Shown piece after piece: positions 53,756 to 62,029 of a DNA stretch of 64,000 nt. Every line of letters starts with the position of its first letter. The first letter of the stretch is position 1. The DNA comes from Gammaproteobacteria bacterium (GTDB lineage: Bacteria; Pseudomonadota; Gammaproteobacteria; Xanthomonadales; SZUA-36), in assembly GCA_030428105.1 (NCBI GenBank), contig JAUIBE010000004.1, positions 121,104-185,103 of the forward strand, in the 5' to 3' direction. Under the pieces are notes generated by a model. It was not told the DNA's origin and made no database searches. It worked only from the letters and a program-made list of their open reading frames with translations. The position numbers and the translations under genes are program-made.

Positions 53756-53812
53756 CCTCTTAGGGCCAGAGGCCCAAGAGGTAATGGGCCATATGGGCTG
53801 ACAGTGGTTTGA
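53681..53812 (+). CDS. possible 43-residue Arg-rich peptide spanning the repeat junction
   Basis: ATG at 53681 opens a frame of 43 codons reading MLAVRRFRVTCLEGQRAVQA then QYRPPPLRARGPRGNGPYGL and TVV, with eight Arg. The 162-bp period is a multiple of three, so the same frame continues into unit 2, where it stops early (MLAVKRFRVTYLEGQ...). E. coli tyrT repeats likewise encode a small basic peptide (Tpr). No ribosome-binding site is seen, so it may be only a by-product of the repeat. Confidence 0.25.
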   Translation: MLAVRRFRVTCLEGQRAVQAQYRPPPLRARGPRGNGPYGLTVV

Positions 53813-53914
53813 TCGCCTTCCCGCCTATTCAGCACCCTCAAGATGCTCGCTGTGAAACGCTTTCGAGTGACATATCTCGAAGGACAGCGCGCGGTTCAAG
53901 CCCAGTATCGCCCC
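53756..53914 (+). repeat. 162-bp tandem unit 2 ending in a truncated tRNA-Val 3' copy
   Basis: About 97% identical to unit 1 (roughly five differences); the terminator-like hairpin and TTCGAG/CTCGAA stem are kept, while changes fall in the loop. The tRNA-like tail (from 53893) ends at ATCGCCC without CCA and directly abuts the histidine kinase stop codon (53917). Confidence 0.88.
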
Positions 53915-53916
53915 GC

Positions 53917-55188
53917 TTAAGACTGCCAACGCAGCCTCGTTACGAAGACCTCGTCTTGAGCGATTCCCGTCAGGTTCCAACCCAACCATGCGCACAGAAT
54001 TTTGAGCGACTCGTCCAGGTTGAAGGCCGAACCCGCGTCCGCTTCCGGATTCGTTTGGGTTTCATCGGTGACAAAATCCTTTTGGTCGCTAAACGCTATT
54101 CCGTCGCGGTCTATTTTGAGAAAGATCCGGTCACTCTCGGAATAGAAAGTCTCGTAGGTGCACTTCACAAACCTGGAAATTGCCGCGGTGGCGTAGTCAC
54201 CCAATGTGGTGATTGAAATCGCGTCCATGGCGTTTACGTCAAGGCTCAACTGTCTTTCCGATAGCAAATGCGAATGCTCTCTTAGCGCGCTTTCAATGAT
54301 TGGCAGCGCATCTAGTGGCTCCGGTTTCGTATCTGGCTGCGGTTCTCTGGCAATGAGCAACAGGAAGTCGACCGTGCTGCGCAATTGCTCGGTTGCCCTT
54401 TCAATGCGATCCAGTGAATTGGCTGAGGCACCCTTGAGTTCTTCATTCCTCAGCACGCTCAAGCTGCCCTCAATGACGGACAGTGGCGTCCTCATTTCGT
54501 GGCTCGCCGATCTTGTGAAGTTGAGTTCCCGCTCCATGAACCTGCTCGTCCGTTTCATGGTGTGAGCGAGCGTGCTTGAAAGGACAGATACCTCGTGACC
54601 CTGCAGATCCAGTGAATCAAGCTTCTGCCAGTCAGTCTCCGTGAATCGCTGCGGGTCTACCTCAGCCACTTGCTGAGCAAGCAAACTGATCGGCTGAATC
54701 GCCCGATTGCTGATTTTGCTCGCTGTATGCACAGCAATGACAACCATGATTGCGATCACGAGAAGCAGCATCAGCAACCACTGCGTATCAACGGAAGATG
54801 CTTCTTCGATGCCGGATACGTCGTAGACGAAGTACTCGGTCTGCCCGGAGTCTGGCGAAGTCAGTACAAGCACGTGAAATTCTTCTTCCGTGAACTCGTA
54901 ATGCCCGTCGCCGGGATTTTCCCGCAGCCTGTCGCGGATGAATGCAGGAAGTTGTTCGAGGTCCCGATAGACGCTAAGCGCCGGAAAAAACGAGCTCATC
55001 TCGCCTTCCGCGCCTGTTTGCACCACTTGGTAACTCGCGACGAACTCTTCCAGCTGTCTCTTGATGACCCTGTCCTCACTCAAGTGAAAGGACGCCAAAA
55101 CCGCCAGCCCCCAGATCGTGCTGGATATCACCGCAAACAGCGTGAATGCTCTTGCCACCGACTGCTTGATGCTTTGCTGCTTGTTCAT
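53917..55188 (-). CDS. sensor histidine kinase with degenerate ATPase domain
   Basis: A 423-residue membrane kinase. First helix about 13-35 (AFTLFAVISSTIWGLAVLAS), periplasmic sensor about 36-135, second helix 136-155 (QWLLMLLLVIAIMVVIAVHT), HAMP-like linker, then the H-box SASHEMRTPLSVIEGSLSVL with His230. The C-terminal region keeps the length of an ATPase domain, but I cannot find the N box (NLLxNA) or the DxGxG and GxGL boxes; the corresponding parts read ATAAISRFVKCTYETFYSES and AFSDQKDFVTDETQ. It may be a phosphatase-only or partner-dependent sensor. The ATG at 55188 follows the regulator stop by one base. Confidence 0.85.
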   Translation of the reverse strand: MNKQQSIKQSVARAFTLFAVISSTIWGLAVLASFHLSEDRVIKRQLEEFVASYQVVQTGAEGEMSSFFPALSVYRDLEQLPAFIRDRLRENPGDGHYEFTEEEFHVLVLTSPDSGQTEYFVYDVSGIEEASSVDTQWLLMLLLVIAIMVVIAVHTASKISNRAIQPISLLAQQVAEVDPQRFTETDWQKLDSLDLQGHEVSVLSSTLAHTMKRTSRFMERELNFTRSASHEMRTPLSVIEGSLSVLRNEELKGASANSLDRIERATEQLRSTVDFLLLIAREPQPDTKPEPLDALPIIESALREHSHLLSERQLSLDVNAMDAISITTLGDYATAAISRFVKCTYETFYSESDRIFLKIDRDGIAFSDQKDFVTDETQTNPEADAGSAFNLDESLKILCAWLGWNLTGIAQDEVFVTRLRWQS

Positions 55189-55189
55189 G

Positions 55190-55873
55190 TCAGCCTTCTG
55201 AGATTCGATATCCGATGCGGTGCAAGGTATGAATGAGTGGCCGCTTGAACGGTTTATCAACCGCGTTGCGAAGTTTGTAGAGCTGTGCCTTTAGCACGTC
55301 TGAGTCCGGTGGTTTGTCGCCCCACAAAATATGCTCCAGCTCGTGTCTTGGAACGACGCAGGGTGAGTCTTCCATCAGGCGCCCGAGCAGCTTCAGGCAT
55401 GACGGGTTCAGGTCAATGTTCTGATTCTCGCGTTTGACTTCCAGTGTTTGTCGATTGAAGGTCAAATCACCCACCTGCAGCACTGCCTGGCTGATCGGCC
55501 TGTCCCGCCTGGACAAGGCCCTGATTCGCGCCAGGAGCTCCGGCAGGAAGAACGGCTTGACCAGGTAATCATCAGCCCCCCGTCGAAACCCCTCGAGGAT
55601 GTCTTCTCGCGTGTCTCTCGCCGTCAGCATGATGATTCGGGCGGGGTTACTGGCCAACTCGCGGTACTGGCTGCAAAACTCGAGCCCGTCCATTGCCGGC
55701 ATCATGATGTCCAGAACGATGACGTCATAGGTTCCGGTCAGTGCCAGCCTGAGGGCCGACTTTCCATCGAAGGCAAAGTCCGGCACGTGGCCATCGGCTT
55801 CCAGGTAATCGCCAACGATTTCTGAAAGATCCCGATTGTCCTCAACAATGAGAACACGAATAGCCTCGCTCAA
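55190..55873 (-). CDS. OmpR-family response regulator
   Basis: A 227-residue regulator. Receiver domain with EDNRDLSEIVGDYLEADGHV, phospho-acceptor Asp55 (YDVIVLDIMMPAMDGLEF), Thr/Lys switch residues (IIMLTARDT, DDYLVKPFFLPELLARI). The DNA-binding winged helix (about 130-227) has LNPSCLKLLGRLMEDSPCVV, LEHILWGDKPPDSDVLKAQL and the end KRPLIHTLHRIGYRISEG. It is encoded upstream of the kinase and divergent from the TonB receptor. Direct repeats typical of PhoP/OmpR proteins lie before both. Confidence 0.95.
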   Translation of the reverse strand: MSEAIRVLIVEDNRDLSEIVGDYLEADGHVPDFAFDGKSALRLALTGTYDVIVLDIMMPAMDGLEFCSQYRELASNPARIIMLTARDTREDILEGFRRGADDYLVKPFFLPELLARIRALSRRDRPISQAVLQVGDLTFNRQTLEVKRENQNIDLNPSCLKLLGRLMEDSPCVVPRHELEHILWGDKPPDSDVLKAQLYKLRNAVDKPFKRPLIHTLHRIGYRISEG

Positions 55874-55953
55874 AATGTAAGCCTCCGCGTCAGGGTATCG
55901 ATACCCAGCTTCGAAGTTTTGATCAGATCACTTTTTCTTTCAGTCAACGAATG

Positions 55954-55970
55954 GTTAAAAAAACGTAAAC
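55954..55970 (-). promoter_or_regulatory. PhoP-box-like direct repeat upstream of the response regulator
   Basis: Read on the minus strand: GTTTAC-N5-TTTAAC, two 6-base half sites 11 bp apart, 81 bp upstream of the regulator ATG. It mirrors the site facing the TonB receptor (56034-56050), so autoregulation is likely. Confidence 0.5.
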
Positions 55971-56033
55971 CGGGCTTCCATGTTCGCGAGCTGCATAACC
56001 GACAGAGTACCGGGTCTGCTTCGTGAAAACGCC

Positions 56034-56067
56034 GTTTACCGTTTGTTAACCTGGCTGCCCGTACAGT
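56034..56067 (+). promoter_or_regulatory. PhoP-box-like operator and -10 box of the TonB receptor gene
   Basis: GTTTAC (56034-56039) and GTTAAC (56045-56050) are direct repeats 11 bp apart, the pattern GTTTA-N5-TGTTTA bound by PhoP-type regulators. A -10-like TACAGT begins at 56062, 12 bases after the GTTAA half-site, the spacing used in PhoP-activated promoters. The ATG follows at 56096. Confidence 0.58.
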
Positions 56068-56095
56068 GGTTTTCAATCGATCTCAGGAGCCAGCC

Positions 56096-58483
56096 ATGTC
56101 CGTGCGGAACCTCACTGTCGCCGTTTTTTTCTGCATGTTTTCAATGACACCTTCAATACTACTTGCGCAGGCTGGTGAGCTGCTTGTCAGGGTAAGCGAT
56201 CAAGATGGCAACGCGCTCGCCGATGCATCTGTATCCGTAGTTTCGAGAGACGGCGGGAGCACCGCGAAGACGTCTGATGCCAACGGCGTTGCGCTGTTTC
56301 CCGAGATCGAGCAAGGCCTATACAGGGTAGAGGTTGAAAAGGCCGGGTTTGTGGGCGCGGTTGAGCCTGACGCCAGGGCCATCAGGGAAAGAACAGTGCC
56401 CGTGGATATCGTGCTGGTTGCCGATGCGGACGGAAAACTGGAGGAAGTCTTCGTTGAGGCGAGCGCACTGAAGGCCATGGGCATCGGCCCGGTGACCACC
56501 TCTTTCGTGGACAGGGAGCAACTGCGAACCGCGCCTGGCAGTGGCGGAGACGTCTTCCGCGCGCTGGACGGCTTACCCGGCCTGTTCTCGGTGGGCGAGT
56601 TCTCCGATTACACCGTTCGAGGCCTGGGTCCGCGCGACAACCTGATCCTGGTCGATGATTTTCCGTACAAGTCAGTGGTGCATTTCGACCAGTCTCTCGG
56701 CGAACGCGAAGACGTGGAAGGAGGCGGCCGCTACTCCATTTTTTCACCCAATTTCATAGAGAGCGCGGAGTACACCCCTGGTGGCTGGGGGGCAGCCTAT
56801 GGCGGCCGCAACTCATCGCTGTTGCGGATGAACATTCCCCAGGGGAACCCCAGCCCGTATGCAAGCGCACGCCTCGACATCGCGGGCGTGGAATTCGTTT
56901 ATGACGGGCCTGTTGGCGTCCAGCAGGACTCGTCGATGATCGCGACTCTTCGCCACTATGACTTTGGCGCCGCTTTCGACCTGATCGGCGAGGAAGACAT
57001 CGGCGACCCGGTCATGACGGATTTCAACGTCAAGACCCACACACAGTTGAATGACGGCAATGAGCTTGAATTCCTGTTGCTCTACAACCCGGAGCAGTTC
57101 GACAGGGACGTCGAGAATGTATTGGCCTCCGATGACCTCCAGGACCGCGAACTCATCAGCACCGAACAGGATGCCTGGTTGATCGGCGCCACGTTGCGGA
57201 ATCGGCTGGGCGCCAACATGACCTGGGAAAACCGTTTCTACTTCAGGCTCTGGGAAATGGACGGCAGCGAGGGCGAGGCTTTTCCATTCACCGATCCGGA
57301 AGTTCTTCCCCCGCAAGACGTTGAGGTTCGGGAAAACATCCTGACCCTGTCAGAGCAAGACAATGAAATCGGATGGCGCAGCGACCTTTTCGTTGACAAC
57401 AGCCTTGGACGATTCAGCACGGGCCTCAGGGTTGCCAGCCTCGACCTGGAGTACTCCACGGTGCTCGACGGGGACTGGATTCGCTATGAATATGAAACAG
57501 ACGACAGCCGGCCTGACGAATCGCAAAACTACATCGTCCTGACCCCGGAACAATCTGATTCATTTTACGAGGAGAGCGATCTCTACTATGCGGCCTATGC
57601 CGAGCAGTCATTCGAGTTTGACCGCTGGAGTCTGTCGGCGGGTCTTCGCTATGACTACGATGGATTCAATGACGAGGGCTATACCTCACCACGACTGGCC
57701 GCCGACTTCCGCCTGGCGCCAAGCACCCGGCTGTCGGTAACCGCGGGCTTGTTCTACCAGGCGCCCCGAATCATCGACCGGGCGGCAAACGCTTCCAACG
57801 CTGACCTGGGCTGGGAAGAACTCACGCATTTCAGCATCGGCGTTGAACACCTCCTGAGCCGCAGGTGGACGGTCGTTGCCGAGGCCTATTACCGGCAACT
57901 GGACGATCTCATCATCGATTTGGACGCGGTTACCGGCGCAACCGCCAACTCGGGCGATGGCGAAAGTTACGGCCTTGACGTGGTTTTTAACGGTTCCTTC
58001 GGCAAAGGATGGAGAGCCAACCTGGCGTACTCCTACAACGACACGGAGCTGAACGACAATGATGGCGCCGGCGACTACCCCAGCGACAACAACAATGAAC
58101 ACCTGCTGAGCCTGGGTGTGAGCTGGGAAATCAATGACCGCTGGCAGATCGGCGCCCGCTGGGAGTACGCATCCGGTCGTCCATTCGATGATTTTGTCAT
58201 CCACGACGACGTGCTGGCTGACCTGGGCGGCCCAACCCGCTATTCACGCGAGTTCACGACCAACAACACCTTGCGCGGCAGCAGCTTCAATACGCTGGAT
58301 ATTCGCGTGGACTACCGCGTGCCGCTGGGCACGTTCGATTTCGTCGCGTTTCTGGACCTGCTCAATGCCACGGGCTCGACGACAACGGACGAACTGGAGT
58401 TTGATCCGGCCAGCGGCAGGCTGTACCAGGAAGATGGCGAGGTGTTTCCGTTTATCGGCCTGATACTCGAAAAGTCGTGGTGA
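56096..58483 (+). CDS. TonB-dependent outer membrane receptor with carboxypeptidase-like N-terminal domain
   Basis: A 795-residue receptor. Signal peptide (about 1-25, ending LLAQA), a carboxypeptidase regulatory-like beta-sandwich (LLVRVSDQDGNALADASVSV ... GLYRVEVEKAG, about 26-110), then the plug (FVDREQLRTAPGSGGDVFRA, LPGLFSVGEFSDYTVRGLGP, NLILVDDFPYK) and a 22-strand barrel ending PFIGLILEKSW with terminal aromatic. No siderophore-specific mark; the family is often used for oligomers or complex carbon sources. CAGGAG before the ATG. Likely controlled by the divergent response regulator. Confidence 0.93.
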   Translation: MSVRNLTVAVFFCMFSMTPSILLAQAGELLVRVSDQDGNALADASVSVVSRDGGSTAKTSDANGVALFPEIEQGLYRVEVEKAGFVGAVEPDARAIRERTVPVDIVLVADADGKLEEVFVEASALKAMGIGPVTTSFVDREQLRTAPGSGGDVFRALDGLPGLFSVGEFSDYTVRGLGPRDNLILVDDFPYKSVVHFDQSLGEREDVEGGGRYSIFSPNFIESAEYTPGGWGAAYGGRNSSLLRMNIPQGNPSPYASARLDIAGVEFVYDGPVGVQQDSSMIATLRHYDFGAAFDLIGEEDIGDPVMTDFNVKTHTQLNDGNELEFLLLYNPEQFDRDVENVLASDDLQDRELISTEQDAWLIGATLRNRLGANMTWENRFYFRLWEMDGSEGEAFPFTDPEVLPPQDVEVRENILTLSEQDNEIGWRSDLFVDNSLGRFSTGLRVASLDLEYSTVLDGDWIRYEYETDDSRPDESQNYIVLTPEQSDSFYEESDLYYAAYAEQSFEFDRWSLSAGLRYDYDGFNDEGYTSPRLAADFRLAPSTRLSVTAGLFYQAPRIIDRAANASNADLGWEELTHFSIGVEHLLSRRWTVVAEAYYRQLDDLIIDLDAVTGATANSGDGESYGLDVVFNGSFGKGWRANLAYSYNDTELNDNDGAGDYPSDNNNEHLLSLGVSWEINDRWQIGARWEYASGRPFDDFVIHDDVLADLGGPTRYSREFTTNNTLRGSSFNTLDIRVDYRVPLGTFDFVAFLDLLNATGSTTTDELEFDPASGRLYQEDGEVFPFIGLILEKSW

Positions 58484-58486
58484 TGC

Positions 58487-58813
58487 TTACTCGACGCCCG
58501 CGCGACGCGCGTGTTCGAGCACCTCTTCGCAGGTGACCTCACCATTGGCCACCGCTTGCTTGCCCAGCACGAAAGCCTCCATCACTTCTTCGGAGTTGCT
58601 GCTTAAGCCCGCATCGGGCATGAGTTCTACGGCCGACTGTCCGACTTTGACGCCCTTCTCCTTGTGACCGCACTCAATCAGGGCGCTCGACAGCCTGACC
58701 GCGCCAAGTACATCTTCTTTGTTGACGGTTTGCGCCGCCGCGTGTGAGGCAAGCAACATCGCGACAACAAGTACGCCGGTGACGCAAAGACTTTTCGAGA
58801 TTTCCAGGTGCAT
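58487..58813 (-). CDS. small secreted protein of unknown function
   Basis: A 108-residue protein with a signal peptide (VTGVLVVAMLLASHAAA, cut near AQ, about residue 28). The mature part is helical with two Cys (SSALIECGHKEKG and GEVTCEEVLEHARRA) that could form one disulfide. No family recognised. It is convergent with the TonB receptor gene, only 3 bases between the stops. Confidence 0.7.
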   Translation of the reverse strand: MHLEISKSLCVTGVLVVAMLLASHAAAQTVNKEDVLGAVRLSSALIECGHKEKGVKVGQSAVELMPDAGLSSNSEEVMEAFVLGKQAVANGEVTCEEVLEHARRAGVE

Positions 58814-58902
58814 GGGTGTACCGCTGATTCTGTAAGAGACAAGTTTCTAACGCTGCCCGAGACCTTACAAGATAGTGCCGCTCATTAATACGGCACAACT
58901 TA

Positions 58903-58954
58903 ATATGTCGATAATCATTGACATGTTTTAATATGTCCACTATTCTGGACATAT
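58903..58954 (+). promoter_or_regulatory. ars operon promoter with two ArsR palindromes
   Basis: TTGACA (58918-58923) and TATTCT (58941-58946) with a 17-bp spacer. Palindrome 1: ATATGTC-N10-GACAT (58903-58924), covering the -35. Palindrome 2: ATATGTCC-N8-GGACATAT (58931-58954), perfect, framing the -10 and running into the ATG (58953). The expected start of transcription is at the ATG, so the arsR mRNA appears leaderless. Confidence 0.82.
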
Positions 58955-59321
58955 GGACATTCAAAACGCCATCATCATGTTCGATGCACTGTCGCAGGAA
59001 ACCCGGTTGCGCGCCTTTCGCCTTTTGGTGGAAGCCGGAACCAGCGGTTTGCCCGCCGGCGCATTGAGCGAAGCGCTGGGCACGCCGCACAACACCATGT
59101 CATTCCACCTCGGCCACCTGGCCAATGCCGGCCTGGTGTCCTCGCGCAAGGACGGGCGTTCGGTGATCTATACCGCCAGTTTCGATGTCATGCAGAACCT
59201 GATCGGCTTCATGGTGAAGGACTGCTGCAGCGCCGAGTTCGCCAGCATCCGCGAGGACAAGCGCAAGGGCTGCTCGGTGATCGAGCTGGCCGATTACTGC
59301 TGCGAGCCCGCTGCCAACTAA
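58953..59321 (+). CDS. arsR: ArsR family arsenite-responsive repressor
   Basis: A 122-residue winged-helix repressor (MFDALSQETRLRAFRLLVEA, LSEALGTPHNTMSFHLGHLA, SSRKDGRSVIYTASFDVMQN). It lacks the CVC motif in the DNA-binding helix and instead has Cys91-Cys92 (VKDCCSAEF) and Cys107, like the arsenite site of the Acidithiobacillus-type ArsR; another CC (116-117) is at the end. It binds its own promoter and is released by As(III). First gene of arsR-arsI-arsC-acr3. Confidence 0.92.
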   Translation: MDIQNAIIMFDALSQETRLRAFRLLVEAGTSGLPAGALSEALGTPHNTMSFHLGHLANAGLVSSRKDGRSVIYTASFDVMQNLIGFMVKDCCSAEFASIREDKRKGCSVIELADYCCEPAAN

Positions 59322-59343
59322 TTTTCTCAAGGAGCGCAATCTC

Positions 59344-59817
59344 ATGAAACGCTTACATATTCACGTTGGCGTCGAAAACCTCGACGACAGCATCCGCTTC
59401 TACAACGCCCTGTTTGGCGCCGAGCCGGTGAAGACCAAGCCCGACTACGCCAAGTGGCTGATCGACGATCCACGGGTCAACTTCGCCATCTCCACCCGCG
59501 TGGAAAACGGCGTGGATCACCTGGGCATCCAGGTCGAGGAAGACGGCGAACTGGCTGAACTGCGTTCACGCATGGAAGGCGCCGATATGACGCGCTTCGA
59601 CGAGGGCGAAACGGTGTGCTGCTACGCCCGCTCCGACAAGACCTGGGTCACCGACCCCGCGGGACTTGCCTGGGAAGCCTACCAAACCATGGAAGACGCC
59701 CAGGTTTACGGCGTCGACCGCTTGCCAGGTGAGAGCGAAGCAGCCTGCTGCGTGCCTTCGGCGGTTAGCGACGCTCTGGGCGAGCCTTCGGAACAAAAGT
59801 CGGAGTGCTGTGGCTGA
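59344..59817 (+). CDS. arsI: ArsI/CadI-type vicinal-oxygen-chelate protein (C-As lyase)
   Basis: A 157-residue glyoxalase-fold protein. The paired Cys92-Cys93 in ETVCCYARSDKTWVTDPAG and metal ligands His7 (RLHIHVGVENLDDS), His59 (GVDHLGIQVE) are those of ArsI, which splits the C-As bond of trivalent methylarsenicals using Fe(II). The C-terminus adds CC pairs (EAACCVPS, SECCG). CadI is the same family but is tied to cadmium; the ars context favours ArsI. Its stop overlaps the arsC start. Confidence 0.88.
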   Translation: MKRLHIHVGVENLDDSIRFYNALFGAEPVKTKPDYAKWLIDDPRVNFAISTRVENGVDHLGIQVEEDGELAELRSRMEGADMTRFDEGETVCCYARSDKTWVTDPAGLAWEAYQTMEDAQVYGVDRLPGESEAACCVPSAVSDALGEPSEQKSECCG

Positions 59818-60239
59818 TGAAAAAAGTATTGGTGGTATGCACCGGCAATTCCTGCCGCTCAATCATGGCTGAAGGGCTGATTAATTCCCTGGGCAAGGGC
59901 CGATACGAAGCCCACAGCGCGGGCAGCAAGCCGGCTGGCTATGTGCACCCGAAGTCATTGGAAACCCTGGCACGCCATGGCATCGAGGTAGAGAACCCGC
60001 GCAGCCAGTCGTGGGACGAATTCGAAGGCCAGGCCTTCGACCTGGTGATCACCGTGTGTGACCAGGCGGCCGCCGAAAGCTGCCCGGTGTTCCTCGGCCA
60101 GCACCAGAAGCTTCACTGGAGTACGCCCGACCCGGCCAAGGCCGAAGGCAGCGAGGAAGAGATCAATGCCGCCTTTGATTCCGCCTTCAATCTACTGAAG
60201 GGAAGGATCGAGCAGGAGCTTTTGAATGGGCCTGTTTGA
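59817..60239 (+). CDS. arsC: thioredoxin-coupled arsenate reductase (LMW phosphatase fold)
   Basis: A 140-residue protein. The P-loop [17 protein letters not shown] (Cys8) and the redox Cys81 ([12 protein letters not shown]) and Cys89 (CPVF) match the triple-cysteine relay of the thioredoxin family ArsC. It reduces As(V) to As(III). It is unrelated in fold to the ArsC-like gene at 46998-47345. It overlaps acr3 by 14 bases. Confidence 0.93.
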   Translation: MKKVLVVCTGNSCRSIMAEGLINSLGKGRYEAHSAGSKPAGYVHPKSLETLARHGIEVENPRSQSWDEFEGQAFDLVITVCDQAAAESCPVFLGQHQKLHWSTPDPAKAEGSEEEINAAFDSAFNLLKGRIEQELLNGPV

Positions 60240-61251
60240 GCGCTATCTCTCGGTCTGGGTAGCGCTGTGCATTGCCGCCGGCGTTGGCCTGGGCGCGATG
60301 GCGCCCGGGCTGTTCCAGTCCATCGCTTCGATCGAATACGCCAGCGTCAACCTGGTGGTCGCCGTGCTCATCTGGGTGATGATTTACCCGATGATGGTGA
60401 ACGTCGACTTTGCCTCCATCAAGGATGTCGGCCGCAAGCCCAAGGGACTGTGCATCACCCTGGTGGTCAACTGGCTGGTCAAGCCGTTCACCATGGCGGC
60501 GCTGGGCATCCTGTTCTTCGAGTACGTGTTTGCTGGCCTGGTCGATCCGCAATCCGCCAAGGAATACATCGCCGGCATGATCCTGCTGGGCGTGGCGCCC
60601 TGCACCGCCATGGTCTTCGTCTGGAGCCAACTGGTGCGCGGCGACGCCAACTACACCCTGGTGCAGGTGTCGATCAACGACATCATCATGGTGTTCGCCT
60701 TTGCGCCCATTGCCGCGCTGCTGCTGGGCGTGACAGACATCATCGTGCCATGGGAAACCCTTCTGCTGTCGGTGGTTCTCTACGTGGTCATTCCGCTGGC
60801 GGCCGGCTACTTCACCCGCAAGGCGCTGGACCGCTCGGGTAACCACGAGCAAATCGGTGCCTTTACCGCGAAGATCAAGCCGTTCTCCATCATGGGCCTG
60901 CTGGCCACCGTGGTGCTGCTGTTTGGCTTCCAGGCCCAGACCATCCTCGACAGGCCGCTGGTGATCGCGCTCATCGCTGTTCCCCTGCTGATCCAGAGCT
61001 ACGGCATTTTCTTCGTGGCTTATGCCTGGGGGTACTTCTGGCGGGTGCCGTTTGCGACCGCAGCTCCAGCGGCGCTGATTGGCACATCCAACTTTTTTGA
61101 GTTGGCAGTGGCCGTGGCGATCAGCCTGTTTGGCCTGAACTCAGGCGCAGCGCTGGCAACCGTGGTGGGCGTGCTGGTTGAAGTTCCGGTGATGTTATCG
61201 CTGGTGGCTTTTGCCAACCGCACCAGGCGGCACTTCTCCCAAACGGTTTAG
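60226..61251 (+). CDS. acr3: arsenite efflux transporter Acr3
   Basis: A 341-residue membrane carrier with ten helices. Family marks: [20 protein letters not shown], the conserved Cys126 in [18 protein letters not shown] (arsenite site), [19 protein letters not shown] and [20 protein letters not shown]. It uses the proton gradient to pump out As(OH)3. Last gene of the ars operon. The start overlaps arsC by 14 bases. Confidence 0.94.
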   Translation: MGLFERYLSVWVALCIAAGVGLGAMAPGLFQSIASIEYASVNLVVAVLIWVMIYPMMVNVDFASIKDVGRKPKGLCITLVVNWLVKPFTMAALGILFFEYVFAGLVDPQSAKEYIAGMILLGVAPCTAMVFVWSQLVRGDANYTLVQVSINDIIMVFAFAPIAALLLGVTDIIVPWETLLLSVVLYVVIPLAAGYFTRKALDRSGNHEQIGAFTAKIKPFSIMGLLATVVLLFGFQAQTILDRPLVIALIAVPLLIQSYGIFFVAYAWGYFWRVPFATAAPAALIGTSNFFELAVAVAISLFGLNSGAALATVVGVLVEVPVMLSLVAFANRTRRHFSQTV

Positions 61252-61295
61252 CCACTACGGGTGGGTTCGTTCTCCACCCTGACTGACGGTAGTTC

Positions 61296-62012
61296 TCAGA
61301 ACAGGGTAAACGCGCCGTTGGCGACGTTGTGCGCGATCACTGGCATAACAACGCTGCCGGTTTTTTCCCTGAGCCACAGGAGGATCAGCGACGGAACACC
61401 CGTCACCAGGAACATGCTGGCGCTGAAGTCGTACATTCCGGAATCGTAACTGAGCCCATGCGCGAGGCCGAAAAGCACGCAGGTCAACAGCCCTCCGTAA
61501 CTGATCGGCGCGCCTGCGACCGACAGACGGCCGCGGAAAGCCTCATTCATGGCCAGCAACAGGGTGCCGCGGTAGAAGAGCTCCTCGTCCAGGCCGGGCA
61601 TGGTCCACTGGAAAGCGATGGTTTCCCAGTTGTCATGCCCGTCTGCGCCTGAAATGGCCATGTAGAAGTACACCGCGCACAACAGGCCCAGCACCACCCA
61701 GGCCAGGCCGGAGCCAGGCTTTTGCGCCAGGGTAAAACCACAACGCTTGAAGCCAAACCTGGGAAGGCTGGCCACAACCAGGGTTCCCGCCAGGGCGAGG
61801 AATTTGCCTAGCCAGTTCCACGAGGAATCTGGCGGCCAATTCGGGACCACGCCGACGCCCCGGGTGAGCAGCAGGTCATAGAGCACATACAACGTCAGCG
61901 CGGCCACAAACCAGGACATGCGAAAGCGGCTCCGCGCGGCCACCACGAGCGGTATGGCCAGGGCGATCACAACGCTGACGTGAGCCAGCAGGGTCAGTAC
62001 TTCATCCATCAC
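61296..62012 (-). CDS. CPBP family intramembrane metalloprotease
   Basis: A 238-residue protein with about seven hydrophobic helices. ABI/CPBP motifs: EExxxR (MPGLDEELFYRGTLLLAMNE), the FxxxH motif (TCVLFGLAHGLSY) and the HxxxN motif (VVMPVIAHNVANGAFTLF). The family resembles Rce1 and is linked to processing of peptides or prenylated proteins; the substrate here is unknown. Convergent with acr3. Confidence 0.9.
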   Translation of the reverse strand: MMDEVLTLLAHVSVVIALAIPLVVAARSRFRMSWFVAALTLYVLYDLLLTRGVGVVPNWPPDSSWNWLGKFLALAGTLVVASLPRFGFKRCGFTLAQKPGSGLAWVVLGLLCAVYFYMAISGADGHDNWETIAFQWTMPGLDEELFYRGTLLLAMNEAFRGRLSVAGAPISYGGLLTCVLFGLAHGLSYDSGMYDFSASMFLVTGVPSLILLWLREKTGSVVMPVIAHNVANGAFTLF

Positions 62013-62029
62013 CCGGCCCTGAGACGCGC

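Noticed and set aside
53594..53914. CRISPR array
   Set aside because: Only two long, nearly identical units without unique spacers; they copy a tRNA end instead.
53594..53914. Second and third tRNA genes
   Set aside because: Only the last 21-25 nt of the tRNA recur; acceptor 5' strand, D arm and anticodon arm are missing.
53917..58813. Genomic island inserted at tRNA-Val
   Set aside because: There is no integrase, and no second att copy is seen after the receptor gene; the idea stays open but is not supported by this window.
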